Below, one piece after another: positions 10,440 through 23,235 of a stretch of DNA of 64,000 bases. Below the pieces are notes generated by a model. It worked only from the letters and a program-made list of their open reading frames with translations, was not told the origin of the DNA and made no database searches. Numbering within the stretch: the stretch's first letter is position 1; the number at the start of each line of letters is the position of its first letter. Location of the stretch: positions 148,612-212,611 of the forward strand of contig PUQB01000435.1 of NCBI GenBank assembly GCA_003024785.1. Direction: 5' to 3'. The position numbers were made by a program, and so were the translations under genes. The stretch comes from Selaginella tamariscina (lineage: Eukaryota; Streptophyta; Lycopodiopsida; Selaginellales; Selaginellaceae).

Positions 10440-13400
10440 ATGTATAATACTGGAGATAAAGTATGTCTTCTTCGGAACAACGAGATAGTTGGCACTGGAA
10501 CTGTGGAAGTTCGAGATGATAATGCATCATGTCACAATATTGCCCAAGGATCTTGTGTGTACGTATGGGTGAACACCATTTTCAAGCATGTTGAGGTTCC
10601 TGGAATGGAATTTGAGGAGGGTTCTCCTGTATTGTGGAATTTGGATGAAGTCAAGGCTGACACAGAATATACAGAGTCACAAACAAACAGTAGCACGAGT
10701 TTTCCAGATGATGGCTTGCCTGCTGTGATGGATGAGGTGATTCTCTTTCTTCATGAGATTGAGGTTGGGAGAGGCATCATCACAGCTATAAATCCAATGG
10801 AAGCAGTGTCAGAAGAGAAACTAGGGTCCGACTTCGTGGGTGTAGTTGTGACAGAGGTTTCACCTAATGGCACTTTGCATCCTGGATCCCTCGTGAGGTG
10901 GCGAACATCTGAATTAAGACGGCAAGATGGTTCAACATATTCTGGGTTGGATTTCAATAATAACAACCCGGAAGAACAACTCATATTTGAAGAGGTTCCT
11001 TGCATTGGTCCTATTAAAAGAAAAAGGCGATTCATGGGTTGCAGATCTTCCCCTACATGTTTCAGCAAGAGGATGAAGATGGATCCTACATCTTCCGAAA
11101 GTGTTACGAGCATTTCCACGATTGACTGCTGCAAGAAGAAGTGTTGTCAGATGGCAGACCGGAATGAAATTACCCAATGTAGACATGTCTTTCGTACGCT
11201 CACCCAAAAGCAAAGGCATGAGTTTGTATATGCTGCACTAACTGGGTGTATTGATGGAATGGCTTCGGACACAGGTTATCAGAGTACATCCATGGTATTT
11301 AATAAGGTGGCCATCTGCTTCAAAGCTTGGTACAGTATATATGGGATCCCAAAGACCACGTTCTACCGTCGGAGGGATGAGTGGTTAGATGGAGCGCGAA
11401 CCTCAGTACATGGGAACACTGGCTTGGTCAAAACCCGCTCTCACATTATGGCAGCCATAGAGATACTCAAGGCTTTTGTGGAAGCAAATGCAGACAGGAT
11501 GCCTCACAAATGCCGAACCACAAATGCAGGGGTCAGGGAAAATCTCAAGGTTTTGCCTCGATCTACACTCAATTGAAGCTGTGTGAACATGTGAACAAGT
11601 GCCTCAGCTTGATGGGGCTGCAAGCAATCTGCACTGGTACCTTCAACAACATATGGAATACTCATTTTAAGGATGTGGAGATTGCAAAACACTCTAGCTT
11701 TTCCAAGTGTGACACTTGTACATCATTGAAGGCTGCAGAGGCTTGTGCAAAAACCTTGGTGGAGATCACTGCCATTCAAAAGAAGATGGAGGCCCACATG
11801 ATTGCGCAACAAACTTGCCGGTCTCAGTACTATGCACACCGCATGCTTTCTGTGTCACACCCATCAGAGTACCTGTGCTTGATCCATGACAAGATGGATC
11901 ATTCAAAGACCAGCATTCCAAAGCTCGTTGCAACACCAAAGTGCCTTGGAAATGTCATGAAACTTCCGATTTCATTGACAGTGTGCTAACACATGGACAC
12001 GGTTGTGAATCATATGGACACTTTTCACTTCCACATTGGTCTAGCGACTCCAATTTCACTATTGGGTCGTTGGCCATGTGTTTCAGAAACCTTGAAGCCC
12101 ACTCACAGACAAGTCCTATCGGTGATCTCAAAGTGAAGAAACAACACCTTCAACCTTTACATAATGCTCTCATGAACACGTCTGCACTTGAGGCTACTTG
12201 GGAATATGAGAGGCATTGTCAGCAACCTGCACAAAAAAAAGATGGCCCTGTTGAGAGTTCAGGTTCAGTGGAGGGATCTAGCTCAAATAGTGTACATGTG
12301 TCCTCAACATCAAATAAGCTTCCTCGTCATTTGCTTTTACAGATGGATAATTGTGCAGGCGAGAACAAAAATAGGTAAATCATTTTACTTAAGGGTTTCT
12401 CAAGCTCATACTTACTTTTATTTTCTAGATATGTGCTAGCATACTTGTCAATGCTTGTTGCCAAAGGTGTGTTTGAAACAATCACGCTCAGTTTTCTTAT
12501 GGTTGGTCACACTCATGAAGATATTGATGCGTTCTTCAGCAAGGTCTCCAACTCTACAAAAAGGACAAGTGCACTTACCTTACCGCATATGATGAATCTT
12601 TTTGAAAATTGCATCTCCAAAAAAAGTTGTGCTTTGCTTGTGACTGAGGTGCCAGACTTCAAAAAATTTCTCAAGGAGTATATAAAAGAGGGGAGTGATT
12701 CTTTAGTTGGTCACCTTGTGCCGCTACAATTCTTTTTCTCCCATACGAGATGTATACCTATTATGCAGTACAAGTTACGGCCATCAGAGCAGGAGTGGTT
12801 ACCGAAAGAGGGGTTAATGCTCTTCAAAAGTGGAGAGAATGGAAAGCCACTTCTCCCAGAAGGACAACCAGACCCTATTCCATTGAGTGCCCAGCTCAAG
12901 GAACAAGAGGTTATTATTGATGGCATCAAAAAATATGTGGCATGGGTTCAAAAATCGATGCCAAAGAATTCTGATAAGGCAACTGGTTACTCAGAACTAT
13001 ATAAGCATGTGGTTGACTATTGGGAGACTGTTGTATCGAGAGTTGGAAGGGCCTACTGTCACAAGTACAGAATTGCAACACCCTTTTTGGCCTAAAACAA
13101 GGTGGCGAGAGGAGATTGAAATGACATCACTGAGCACAGACGACATAGAAGCCAGTAGTGATGTGGAAGTGCAAACCCCACACTTTGTTGGACAAAGGAA
13201 CCAAAAACCTAAAGCATACTTTGATTGCTGCAGGATCTTCAAAAACTAATGATGGTTCTCATTACTCCAGATGCGTCATATAATCAGCCTATTTGGATGG
13301 GTCAAATTATCGACACACCTGAAGTAATCACAAAAAATAGTATTGTTAAGGTTGCATGGTTCAAACCACAAAAAAGGCGACACGAGAAGGAGAGCGAAAG

Positions 13401-13557
13401 ATATAATGGATGCCTAGAGAAAACATGGTCTCCCAATCAAAAAGACCCAGCATGTTTTATAAATGTTAAATCCATTCGATATGGGTGGATGTCAAGAAGC
13501 GTTGATAAAGTCACGATTAACAAAACTGCAAGGGAATGTATGTTTTCTGAAGCTTAA
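10440..13557 (+). CDS. DUF7869-like protein, DDE-type, candidate transposase
   Basis: A long plus-strand gene, readable over about 1,000 codons. The ATG at 10440 lies just after a TTTTATGTGCAG acceptor, so an upstream noncoding exon is possible. The N-terminal 200 residues hold two copies of an unnamed domain (VCLLRNNEIVGTGTV and VILFLHEIEVGRGII). A helical segment (FKAWYSIYGIPKTTFYRR) follows, then an RNase-H-like core: CLIHDKMDHSKTSIPK, LLLQMDNCAGENKNRYVLAY and VGHTHEDIDAFFSK give D, D and D/E at the usual places, as in the DUF7869 family. A real GT-AG intron (12375-12428) interrupts GENKN/RY. Single-base breaks occur near 11550, 11975, 13085 (a TTTTT run) and 13240 (an AAAAA run). The tail (NQPIWMGQIIDTPE) resembles the chromatin-reader-like ends of such proteins. 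Array B just upstream suggests a mobile element, but I found no TIR. Confidence 0.65.
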
Positions 13558-14040
13558 AGCAATTACAAAATTATAAAATATCATATATTTAATATTCATA
13601 ATTATTATAAACTCTTTAATAATAGTACCAAATTGTTTACTTAACTATATAAATTTAAAAAATGATATGGAAGATTGACTATATTATTATAGGATTTTAT
13701 ATATATATTATTACTACTACAAATTTTTAATTAATAATGTTATATTTAAATATTAATATTTTAATAACAACATCAATATTTATATAATGTACCTCTTATG
13801 CTCTTCCTTAATTGTTATATTAGGCAATATATTATATAATTTAATACCTTCTACTTTTATAATGTTATTAATTTTTGTTCAATGAATGCTATAATTTATT
13901 AAAGGGTAGAATACAAAATAGAATATTCTAAAGAATATTCTATTTTCAAACATATATTCTAAAGAATATTCCTTTAATATTAGAAAATGCTAATTAAATA
14001 GCTAAAATTGCTAATTATTAGGAAATGGGACTATAGCCAT
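13558..14040. other. AT-rich 3' flank with GAATATTC block
   Basis: AT-rich without genes. At 13921-13972 the repeated GAATATTCTAAAGAATATTC and ATATTCTAAAGAATATTCC form tandem palindromes like those at the ends of the element at 50925-58677. This may mark the right end of the DUF7869 element, but no inverted repeat or target duplication could be confirmed. Confidence 0.5.
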
Positions 14041-14540
14041 GCCCATTTTAGTTACAACTTGCATCCACTAACATTACAAACTCGGCTGCTTCCTCCTTCG
14101 CTTGTATGCCTCGTAGTCCATGAGTTTCTTGTGGTGGCAAGCCGTTGAACCTCTATGTCTGAGCATTCTAGGTCATCCCCTGGTAGTCGGAAGATTATCG
14201 CTAGTTCGTCAAACATAATGCGGAAGACTGCGCTCTCATCTACGCCCGGTTTGACTGGCTACTAGTTCCGCTGGCTGGAGGAATTGTTTGGCCTTCTCAA
14301 CGAATCATGGTCCTCCACTTCTCCCCACGGAAGGTCGAAGAATTCATCCAATCGCAATTGCCTCCTAACTTGCCGGATGTCGGGTTGCCCGATTAATTCC
14401 TTGAACTTGGAGTGCCTGGGCGACACCAGCTCCGCTGCTCGTTCTTGGCCCTTAATGAGCACACGAATTTTCTGATTACCACCGGCCGATTTCTCTTTGT
14501 CCACCCCGTGGTTATGGTAGTGGGAGTGTGGCATTGTGCA
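14041..14540 (-). pseudogene. Unrecognised protein fragment
   Basis: GC-richer island on the minus strand. An open frame starting at 14534 (MPHSHYHNHGVDKEKSAGGN) runs through charged sequence (FKELIGQPDIRQVRRQLRLD then EFFDLPWGEVEDHD) to a stop near 14262. Coding-like sequence continues in another frame (VDESAVFRIMFDELAIIFRL and MDYEAYKRRRKQPSL, ending in a stop near 14075). It looks like one protein of about 150 residues broken by a frameshift. The composition suggests a piece of a transposon or retroelement gene, but I do not recognise it. Confidence 0.35.
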
Positions 14541-14759
14541 CCTCCTTCCTAAGTATGGGTGTCATGGTAGTCCTTGTGGCGTCCTCCGAGGTGACTGGCG
14601 CGTCTATCCCTGCGCCTGGATACACAATGATGGCGCCGCCCAACCATCATTGCCTTCGTAGTGCATGCATCACGCCTGTGGTCCAGCCTTGTGGACCATG
14701 TGATCATGTGATCCCCCCCGGTTTGGCTGTATACCTGCACACGTATTAGTGTAATTTGA

Positions 14760-17700
14760 ATAATTATATTATATATTATTTAAAATGGAATGTTAATTTT
14801 AATTATTTGTGTGTGTGTGTGTGTGGTGTAATCTATAGTCATGTTTGTACATGCTATAAAATGTTGATATATTATCTTTTCATTATTTTTGCTTATAATC
14901 TGAAATTAAAAGATAATAGCTGGTTTAAATAATGTACTGTATATAGGTAATATACGCTCATTGATATTCGTCTTGAATAATGTAAAATCTCGCTCCATTG
15001 TGCATACTGGATTATTGACTTATTCTTTCATACTTTTGTAATATATTGGGTATTTGCATGTGTATCTTGATTGTATGTGTGCATGTGTGACTTAAGTGTT
15101 GCATGTGTCTGTTGAGTGCATGGATGTGTGTGACTCTTGAGTGTTTGTCTATGTATCAGGTCATATGTGTGTCTGTGTGTTAAGTCTCAAATGTAGGTGT
15201 ACAAACACAATATTATGTGTATAATGTGTTAATGGAGTGTTATTTAAGTTTTAATTAATAGTATGTATTAGATGTTCTTAAGGAAGCCCTTTTGTGCTTT
15301 ACTAGTACATTTTCATGAGTTCTTTTTGGCAAGCATATTGTTATATGTATGAATATAAAACACATATAACACACACACATACATATATGTGTGCATGTGT
15401 GTGTTGTGTGGTGTGTGTGTGTGTGTGGTGTGTGTGATATTAACATATATATATATATTTTTAAATGTATGTTCAAGTTTGGTGATTATTAACTTAAAAA
15501 TACTTCAAATGAAATATCGACTACAATATACATTTTAAATAGTTTGTCAATAAATTTTGAATATATATATAAAATAATTTAAATATTATAATGAAAGACA
15601 ATTATGATTAAATTAAAGAGAAAAGAAAAAAATTATACTTTTTAGAATCATGACCTGAATCAATGAATATAATTTAATGAAGGCATAAATATAATTTGTG
15701 AAATAATTTTAAGAAAAAATTGATAAAGAATGTGTGTGAAAAAGATTAATGTTGCTTAAATATTTTTGTTTCTTTTATTTTTAATTTTCAGAATTAGATA
15801 TTTGTAAAACATTATAATTTTAATGTTATTGATTTGGATAAAGTACATTAACAATTAAAAGACAATTATAAACATTAAGACATTAAAATTATTTAATAAG
15901 TCACATGAATGCACACACATAAATATTAAGGTGGTTTTAAGTAAGTCATGTATTTACATATTTTATTATGAAACATCATAATTATATTTTAAATACATAT
16001 GTGATACCTTTTTTCCTTTTCATTTTATTTTTTTAAAAAGATGTTTTTAACAATTTCAAATTGACTGTGCAAATTACATTGTAACTTTATTAAATTATAT
16101 ATTTGATAATTTTAAAAATGTTTTGATTTCAAAAACAATTTTATTTCTTTTTCACATAATAAAATTTCTTTTACTAAGTCAAAACATTAAAAATAAATAC
16201 ATTAAGATATTTAATAAGTCTTGAGTATGTATGGCAAACGTATTAATTAATGTATATTTTTAAATTCATGTTAAAATGTGTAAGTTATGGTTATTATTTT
16301 AAAATACTTTAAATAAAACATTTTAATAGTTTATTAGCAATTCTTTTAATTCTAATATCTTATGAAATTCTATTATGCAAAACAACTTAAATTATAATTA
16401 CAAAGATTAAATACTTTTTCTTAAAAAAATCACAAACTAAATAATAAATAGAAAGTCACAAATATGTTTTGTAAAATGGTTTAAAGTTCTTATATATATT
16501 TTTTTTTAAAATAGAAAAAGAATGTATATACTAATGTAATTTGTTTAATACATATCAAAGAAGAAAGATTACCCATCACTTATAATATATTTTAAATGTC
16601 ACATGTATTATTTTTAAAATTATGATTTAATAATGTTTTTGTAGTGTGTGTAAAAGATAAGAAATAAAAAGAATATTTTGTTTTTAAATTAAAAATTAAA
16701 ACACCAAATATATAAGTTTGATTTATAAAATAATTTTTTAAGTTCTTAATCATTCCTTCTTTCAAAATAAATAGAAAATCACATATGTATATTAAAATAT
16801 AATTAATACATATTACACCTACATGTTTGTGTGTAAATATATATTTTTTTATAATTGAAAATCTTATAAATTTATGGTGTGAAACAATTGTTTAAAGAAC
16901 AAGTAATATAAAATAGTTTATTATTCATAATTAAAAAGTTTATAATTAAGAAAAATAAAACAATATGCTTTAATTTTATTAAATAAACAAAAGTAACTCA
17001 CTTCCTTAATAAGGAAGAAATTAAAAGCTTTTGAAAATGACAAAGAACTTATTAATTTAAAAGAATATAAAAAAATTTAAGTTAAAAGATTAAAATAATT
17101 TATTATTATATTGTGCCTTTACGAATAATGTTTAATTCGTTTTGCATCATACAAAATAAAATAAGTTAAAAAAACTTTTTTATTGAACTTGTTTAAGTCT
17201 TATAAAAACATTAGTAATAAGATGAATCATGAATAAACTTTGAAAGTGTTATATATATGTGTGTGTGTTGTTTACACTTTATTAAACAGAATGTATTAAA
17301 TTCGTGGATGTAAATGCATTTGAAATTCAAGAAAAGTTTAAAGTAATTTATTAATATTTATACTATTAATAATAATGTTTAAATTATTTTACATAATACA
17401 AAATAAGATAGGGTAGGAAATCTATTGTAAACAACAATAAGAAAAAATTTAAATAATATTTAAAAGTTTTTTTTGATCATAAGACTTTTAATCATAAAAA
17501 CACTATTGTTAAAAGATAGTTAAATATTAAAAAAAAAATTAGACTTTCTTATTACTTGTCATTTAAACAAATATCTCATACTGTAAATGTATAAGACTAA
17601 AAATCATATATTTACATAACATTACTTGTTTAACTAATTTGTAACTTATTTTGAATATTATAAATTATAATTATATTATTTAATTAATGAATTATTTAAT

Positions 17701-19820
17701 GTATGGACTTTGATGATGTGTATATGAAAAAGAATATATTTTTTTTAGAATTCTGAGTAAAATAACTAAATATATAATTCGATCAAGGTATGAATGTAAT
17801 TTGTAAGACTTTCTTAAAATTTTAAAACATTTCTTCTAGTATATAAAATTTGCATAAATTATATATTAGCTATATGGTTTATGTTAGTTGTTTTATTTCC
17901 TATATATAAAGTAGAATAATTATATATTAAAAAGAATTTGTAAAAATATATAACATATAAATATAATACATATTTATTTCACTAACATAATAAAGATATC
18001 TCTTAACAAACTCATACCTAAGGTATTATATTTCCTTACCTTTTTACATAAGAAAATTTGATGGTTAGTGTGTTTAATACATATAATATTTGTGTATGTG
18101 TGCATGTGTATTAACTCACCTAAAATGAAATTTCCATTATTGAATATATTCATCTTAAAATAGTATTTTAATATTTCATCTTTTAAAGTTAATATCTAAA
18201 GGAAAAAAAAATAATAATAATTACCATCTTTTTCCCAAATAAACACATAAGGAGAGAGATTATTCAACATTTATAAATGTATTTTATATAATGATTTTTG
18301 TATAACTCATGAAAATATTTTTCAGCTATATCATATTTATAAAACATAGAGTGCACCTCCTTATAAGTGTTTAATGCGTATTGCTGGATGGTAAAACTTG
18401 AGTAACACCATTAACATATTGTATATATATACTTTAATGTTTTAAAGTTTATAAGCAATTTTTCACTAATAAGTATATGAATTATGTGAAAAGGTTATCC
18501 ATATATTAAAACAAATTAAATTATTATTATTCATAATGAGAATCTTTAATTGAATTTTAACACAATATGCACCATAATCATAAGATTAGAAAGTTTAGAA
18601 TAACATATTTCATATAATAGTCTTAAGGCAACTTACATAAATGTTTCATAGTTATTTCATGAAACTTTTCTATAAATATTTAATCTATATTAATGATTGA
18701 AACTTGAATAATACTTTATTAATATATTATACACACGTACAATTATATAGATGCATTTGTCTTTAGTACATGATTAAGATAGAATTATTTTAAAAAAAGT
18801 ATCCTTTGTAATGTTCTATTTAAAAATAATTATCTCAAAAATCATATCATAAATGTTACACGATAAAGGTTTTTTTTAATTGAAAAAACATGTTTTGAAC
18901 AATTTCTTTCTTATAAAACCAATTTTAAAATCATATTGTTGAAATTATTTTAGATAAACTGTGTAAAGATCACATTTTAAATTCATTAAAACCGTATATA
19001 TTGTAAAACCATTTACAATACCAATTGCTTTTAGAAACCAATTGCTTTTTATTTACAAAACCATTTCTCAGACTATAAAAATTTATAAAAATCATTATTA
19101 AAATCATATTAAATATACCAAGCCATTTTTTAAACTATAAAAAAACCAATGCCAAAATTTTTAGCTAGCCCTAACTATTTTAAAAACCATTTAAAATATT
19201 ATAGCTGTGTAAAAAACATATGATTTTAAAAAAACCTACGATGTGACTTACTACACCCATATGCAACCTTGTACACACATTAACACTCGAGAGTCACACA
19301 TAGGCACACACTCAACACACATGTAGACAATAGAGTCACACAAGTGTATATAGTCGAGATACACATAATACACACCACATATAAGACTTGAGTGATCAAA
19401 GTGTGAAGGAATATATGCATATATGTGTGAAAAAGTTGACAATTAAGCATACATGGCCGAACAAGGGTTGCACGACAAAACATGTGTGAGAGAGCCTACA
19501 CGGATGAAAAGCTTCTTCATTATTGAAGAACAGTATCTGAAACCTTATATTATTTATATAGTTTACAAAGCATGTGCATGTGCATGTATTCAAATTATAA
19601 ACAAAAGTAATGAAAATATATTCTTCAACAAAAAGATTAATGTGAGAAATTTGAATTAAAACTTTCAAGAAAATATAAATCATACCTAACATGTAGTAGC
19701 ATTTTGCATCTTAACGAGTACCAGCATTTTTGTAATATATACCGATATAATTATAGACCATAGCATAAAGCTGTACAAAATTATCGTTATATACAAAATC
19801 TATTATGTTATGTTATGGAC
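14760..19820. other. Long AT-rich gene-free region
   Basis: About 5 kb of very AT-rich sequence with scattered GT tracts (14806-14826, 15385-15440) and no credible coding exon on either strand. No terminal repeats, tRNA or long tandem array were seen. Confidence 0.7.
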
Positions 19821-19824
19821 GTTT

Positions 19825-20094
19825 TCATTGGACTTTGAATGCTCTCAACTTGTTACTAAACAAATCAAGTACCTCCAAAGTTCTTAAACTTAGGGGAATT
19901 GAATCAGACAACATGTTTCTAACAAGTTTGAAGAATTTAAGAGTGTAGAGATTGCCTATGTGTGCAGGTAATGCATGCTCAAATTTGTTGTATGATAAAT
20001 CCAGGAACCCTATTATACCAGGAACCTGTATAACTGACTTCCCCAAAAGACCATCCCATAGTTTACCCACCATGTTACTTCGAGTAGAACTCAA
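19825..20094 (-). pseudogene. Leucine-rich-repeat fragment
   Basis: A minus-strand frame of 89 codons with about three leucine-rich repeats in plant receptor style (GIIGFLDLSYNKFEHALPAH, IGNLYTLKFFKLVRNMLSD, LRTLEVLDLFSNKL). It has no signal peptide, membrane segment or kinase, and no extension is found on either side. It is probably a relic of an LRR receptor-like gene. Confidence 0.6.
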
Positions 20095-20519
20095 TTCCTG
20101 ATAAGTGATTTAACTTTTGGAAAGCAGGATGGTGATATCCTTTTCGCTTGTGTCTAGAACTGTCTATGGAGCAATAAAAACAAGTGCACGTTCCTAAACA
20201 GCCTTGTATTTAAAGGGAATCGTCTTGGTAAGACAGAAATCTACACTGTGGGAAGAGATTGTGCAGAGGATCTAGTCAATGCCTAATTTTGATACATTGT
20301 AAGTGGGAACTTTGTGTGTTCTCAGGAGCAACTTTATCATTCCTTTCCAATTTATATTCCAGCAGGAATTCAGTAGCATACAATCTTCTCATTTGATACG
20401 GGTGGTGGTTTCTTGTTAAGAGTGTCTACTTTGTATAATGGAAATACAACTTATATTGAGTTGTATGTATACAGACATCCTGTGCTGATGTTGCCTAACA
20501 TAAACTAAGAAATGATCCT

Positions 20520-21600
20520 GACAAAGTAGAAGATGAATCTCCCACTCTGGCAGAGAAAGTCTCCTTGGCAGCTACTACTACAGAATCCTTGGCTCTGTAT
20601 GCCAAATTCCTGGCATAATCCTAACCTCCTCCAACGTGCACAGCACATGCTGCTATTGCTTGCGGCTTGGAATAGGGTCGGGTTTAGGGTTTAGGGCTTC
20701 TTTGCTAGTGACAAGGTTGACAGAATATCCCTGCACATAAATGATGTGTTTTTGTTGTCCATGTATTGTACAGTACAACGTGTCATCGTTCTATGCAAGA
20801 TTTTTACGCAGTGGGACTTATCTTCTTTGAAAATCACAGCAAGGATAAGAACCAGAGACATCACAATTAACAATAAAGATTGAATGAATTTTACAAATTT
20901 ATAAAAGTTTAACTTGAAATAAATAATATAAATACATTAATACATTATCCATGAATCCATATACATACTTTTGGCTACCTATAGAGTCCACGTCTAGCAA
21001 AATGCGTATGATGCAGATTCAATATGCAAATAAGTAAATACATTATATTTTTCTTATAATTATTTCATTATTTTTCTTTTTTTTCACCAAGATCTATCGT
21101 ATCCAAACCCAATTTTCACGGTCACCCGCAGATGTATGAAATCTTCAAATTACCACCATAATTTGAATTTGAATTTAAACGTTTGATTACAAAATTCGTA
21201 AAATATATACATATGCATTGACCATCACGAGCGATCTAATTAGAGAACAAATGATTCAGATGAAGTGCATGAATCTCCTACTGTAGCAGAGAAAGTCTCC
21301 GTGGCAGCTCTGCCAGTGGAATCCTTAGCTCTGTATGCCAGATTTCTTACAGAATTCTTCATCTCTTCGAGCCTGCTTGTGCATCTGAAGTTATCCTTCT
21401 TATGGACAACTGTTGCAACTGCTGTTTTCTGCATTCCGTTGATCCTTGCAATGCGCATTTCTGCAAATGCAATACCTTCTCTGAGCTTCATCACAAGCGC
21501 CATGTCAGTGGGAATATGATATGTTTGTATTTGTCGAATTGTGTGAAGATATACTGCTAATGGGCCTCTTATATGAGACAAAGTTGCGGCTGGCGGCTCA
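20520..21600 (-). pseudogene. Duplicated unknown exon, two copies
   Basis: Two minus-strand stretches encode nearly the same segment: 21240-21581 (KNSVRNLAYRAKDSTGRA then ATETFSATVGDSC) and 20530-20625 (NLAYRAKDS and ETFSARVGDS in broken frame). The longer copy has 113 codons, is charged and predicted helical with no membrane segment, and ends in a stop near 21240. I do not recognise it. It may be the last exon of a gene partly duplicated here. A GGGTTTAGGGTTTAGGG tract lies at about 20675-20692 beside the shorter copy. The rest of 20095-20520 shows nothing identifiable. Confidence 0.4.
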
Positions 21601-21609
21601 CGGAATATC

Positions 21610-22438
21610 TTCTGGGATGACTGGAAATGCTAGAAACTGTTGTGTGTGTGTGTGTGTGTGCGTGGGTGTGGGTGTTATATGATTATGATCACATACATGA
21701 AAGAATGACGTCAAACCTTGTCCGGCTCCATGTTTCCGGGTCGGCAACCTCAGCCGCAGCCGCCAGAAGTATCTGCTTTCTTGTGTTGTGTGTATATGTC
21801 ATATGTGTGTGTGTGTGTGCGTGTGTGTGTGTTTTGAATACATATTTTTTTGAAATGCCTTGGGATTGGGACAGTATGTTGGAACAACCAAGAGTAATTT
21901 GATGTTCTAGTGCACAAGCAAATCTATGTCATTAAATACATAATTGGTTAAAAAAAAAATTATATGTCTATAGATGTGCATTTGAAGAAACATGAAAGTG
22001 AAACACAAGTTCCTAAGGAGGTTCATATTTCACAAAACTTCACAAGCAAAGAGTAAATTTCTGCCTTGTGGGTGAACATTCTTCACAAACTTGAAGAAGA
22101 GGCAGCATCATCTTTTGCCGCATTGTGGGTGTCCATATACAACATTGTGTGTGTGCGTGTGTACATAACTTTGATTCTAAGCGTGTGCTCTTGCTGTGTG
22201 TGTATATTTGAAAACATTGATGTATTAATCTGCTTTGAATAGCAAGAAAGTTACAATGCGGATTGAATAAGCAAGAATCCACTATGAAACCCTTCATTGA
22301 CAATACAAACATATCCATTAAGTAATATATACACATCTATAGAAAACATTATTAAATGATTTTGATCACGCCATTATATATACAGCACAAGGCCTTCGGA
22401 TTGTCACTGTAATCTTATTTCTTAGTTTGCCTCCAGAA
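21610..22438. other. Intergenic with GT tracts
   Basis: Contains (GT)n at 21640-21660 and 21805-21830. Short frames on both strands look random. The 5' flank of the EF-hand gene begins here. Confidence 0.5.
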
Positions 22439-23144
22439 ATGGGACTGCTCCAAGGTATTAATGTGTTAAAAGTCCATGCTTGTTTTAATTATTTTCAACG
22501 TGTTGATTAACTAAACAATACACACTACAGGAAAGGAGTTGAAGCATGAACATGTCCGGGAAATTATAGATAAGATTTTTGATCATTACACTGAACATAG
22601 TGGCAAGGACTACATCACATTTCAGGAGCTTTACACAGCAATCCTTCTTGTTTACAAGTAACTTGTGTGTGTGTGTGTGTGTGTTGCATATTAATTTGGT
22701 TCTTATAATACTTAGTGATATAAACAAGCGTTTTCCTGGGCCTCACTATGATCCACCAACCAGGGAAGAGGTGCATCAAATGCTCGAGGTGAGTGTGTGT
22801 CTGTGTCTATATATATGTGTGTGTGTGTGTGTGTGCATTTTTTTTTTTTATAATAAAACTAAGATGATAAAATGCAGGAAATTGATACAAACCGCAATGG
22901 AGTTTTGGACCGACAGGAGTTTACCATATTTATGGAGAAGTTTACCTCAAAACTGGTGGCGAGAATGAGCAAGAAAATCCTAATATTCTCAATTGCAGTA
23001 CCTGCCCTTGCATTCCTCACAAAGGCAGCAACTGAGAGAATCCCGGGGATTGGTCCCTTTGTGAAGAAGGTTCCCTCACCAGTTTATGCTTCTCTCATTA
23101 CCATGACCATTGCCATAGTAACAAGATTAACAGATCGTATATAA
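22439..23144 (+). CDS. EF-hand calcium-binding protein with C-terminal membrane segment
   Basis: Four exons are clear: 22439-22454, 22531-22657, 22716-22788 and 22878-23144, all with GT-AG introns, giving about 160 residues. The start MGLLQGKELKHEHVREIIDK is followed by DYITFQELYTAILLVY, a degenerate first hand, then NDINKRFPGPHYDPPTREEV, a block shared with the small plant EF-hand proteins. EIDTNRNGVLDRQEF is a canonical second loop with D-N-N-D-E ligands. The C-terminal quarter (KKILIFSIAVPALAFLTKAA and SPVYASLITMTIAIVTRL) is hydrophobic, suggesting membrane anchoring. The protein probably senses calcium at an internal membrane. Introns 2 and 3 are mostly (GT)n. No frame breaks are seen. 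Confidence 0.85.
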
Positions 23145-23235
23145 ACTTATTTTCAAATATTTAATAAAGAATTAAAGTTAATAAAGATAATATATATATA
23201 TATATATATAACTACACAAGTTAATAGTCATCTTG

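Noticed and set aside
23182-23215. Pol III or rho-type terminator between the EF-hand and PPR genes
   Set aside because: It is a plain (AT)n tract between convergent genes; no hairpin or Pol III gene is present.
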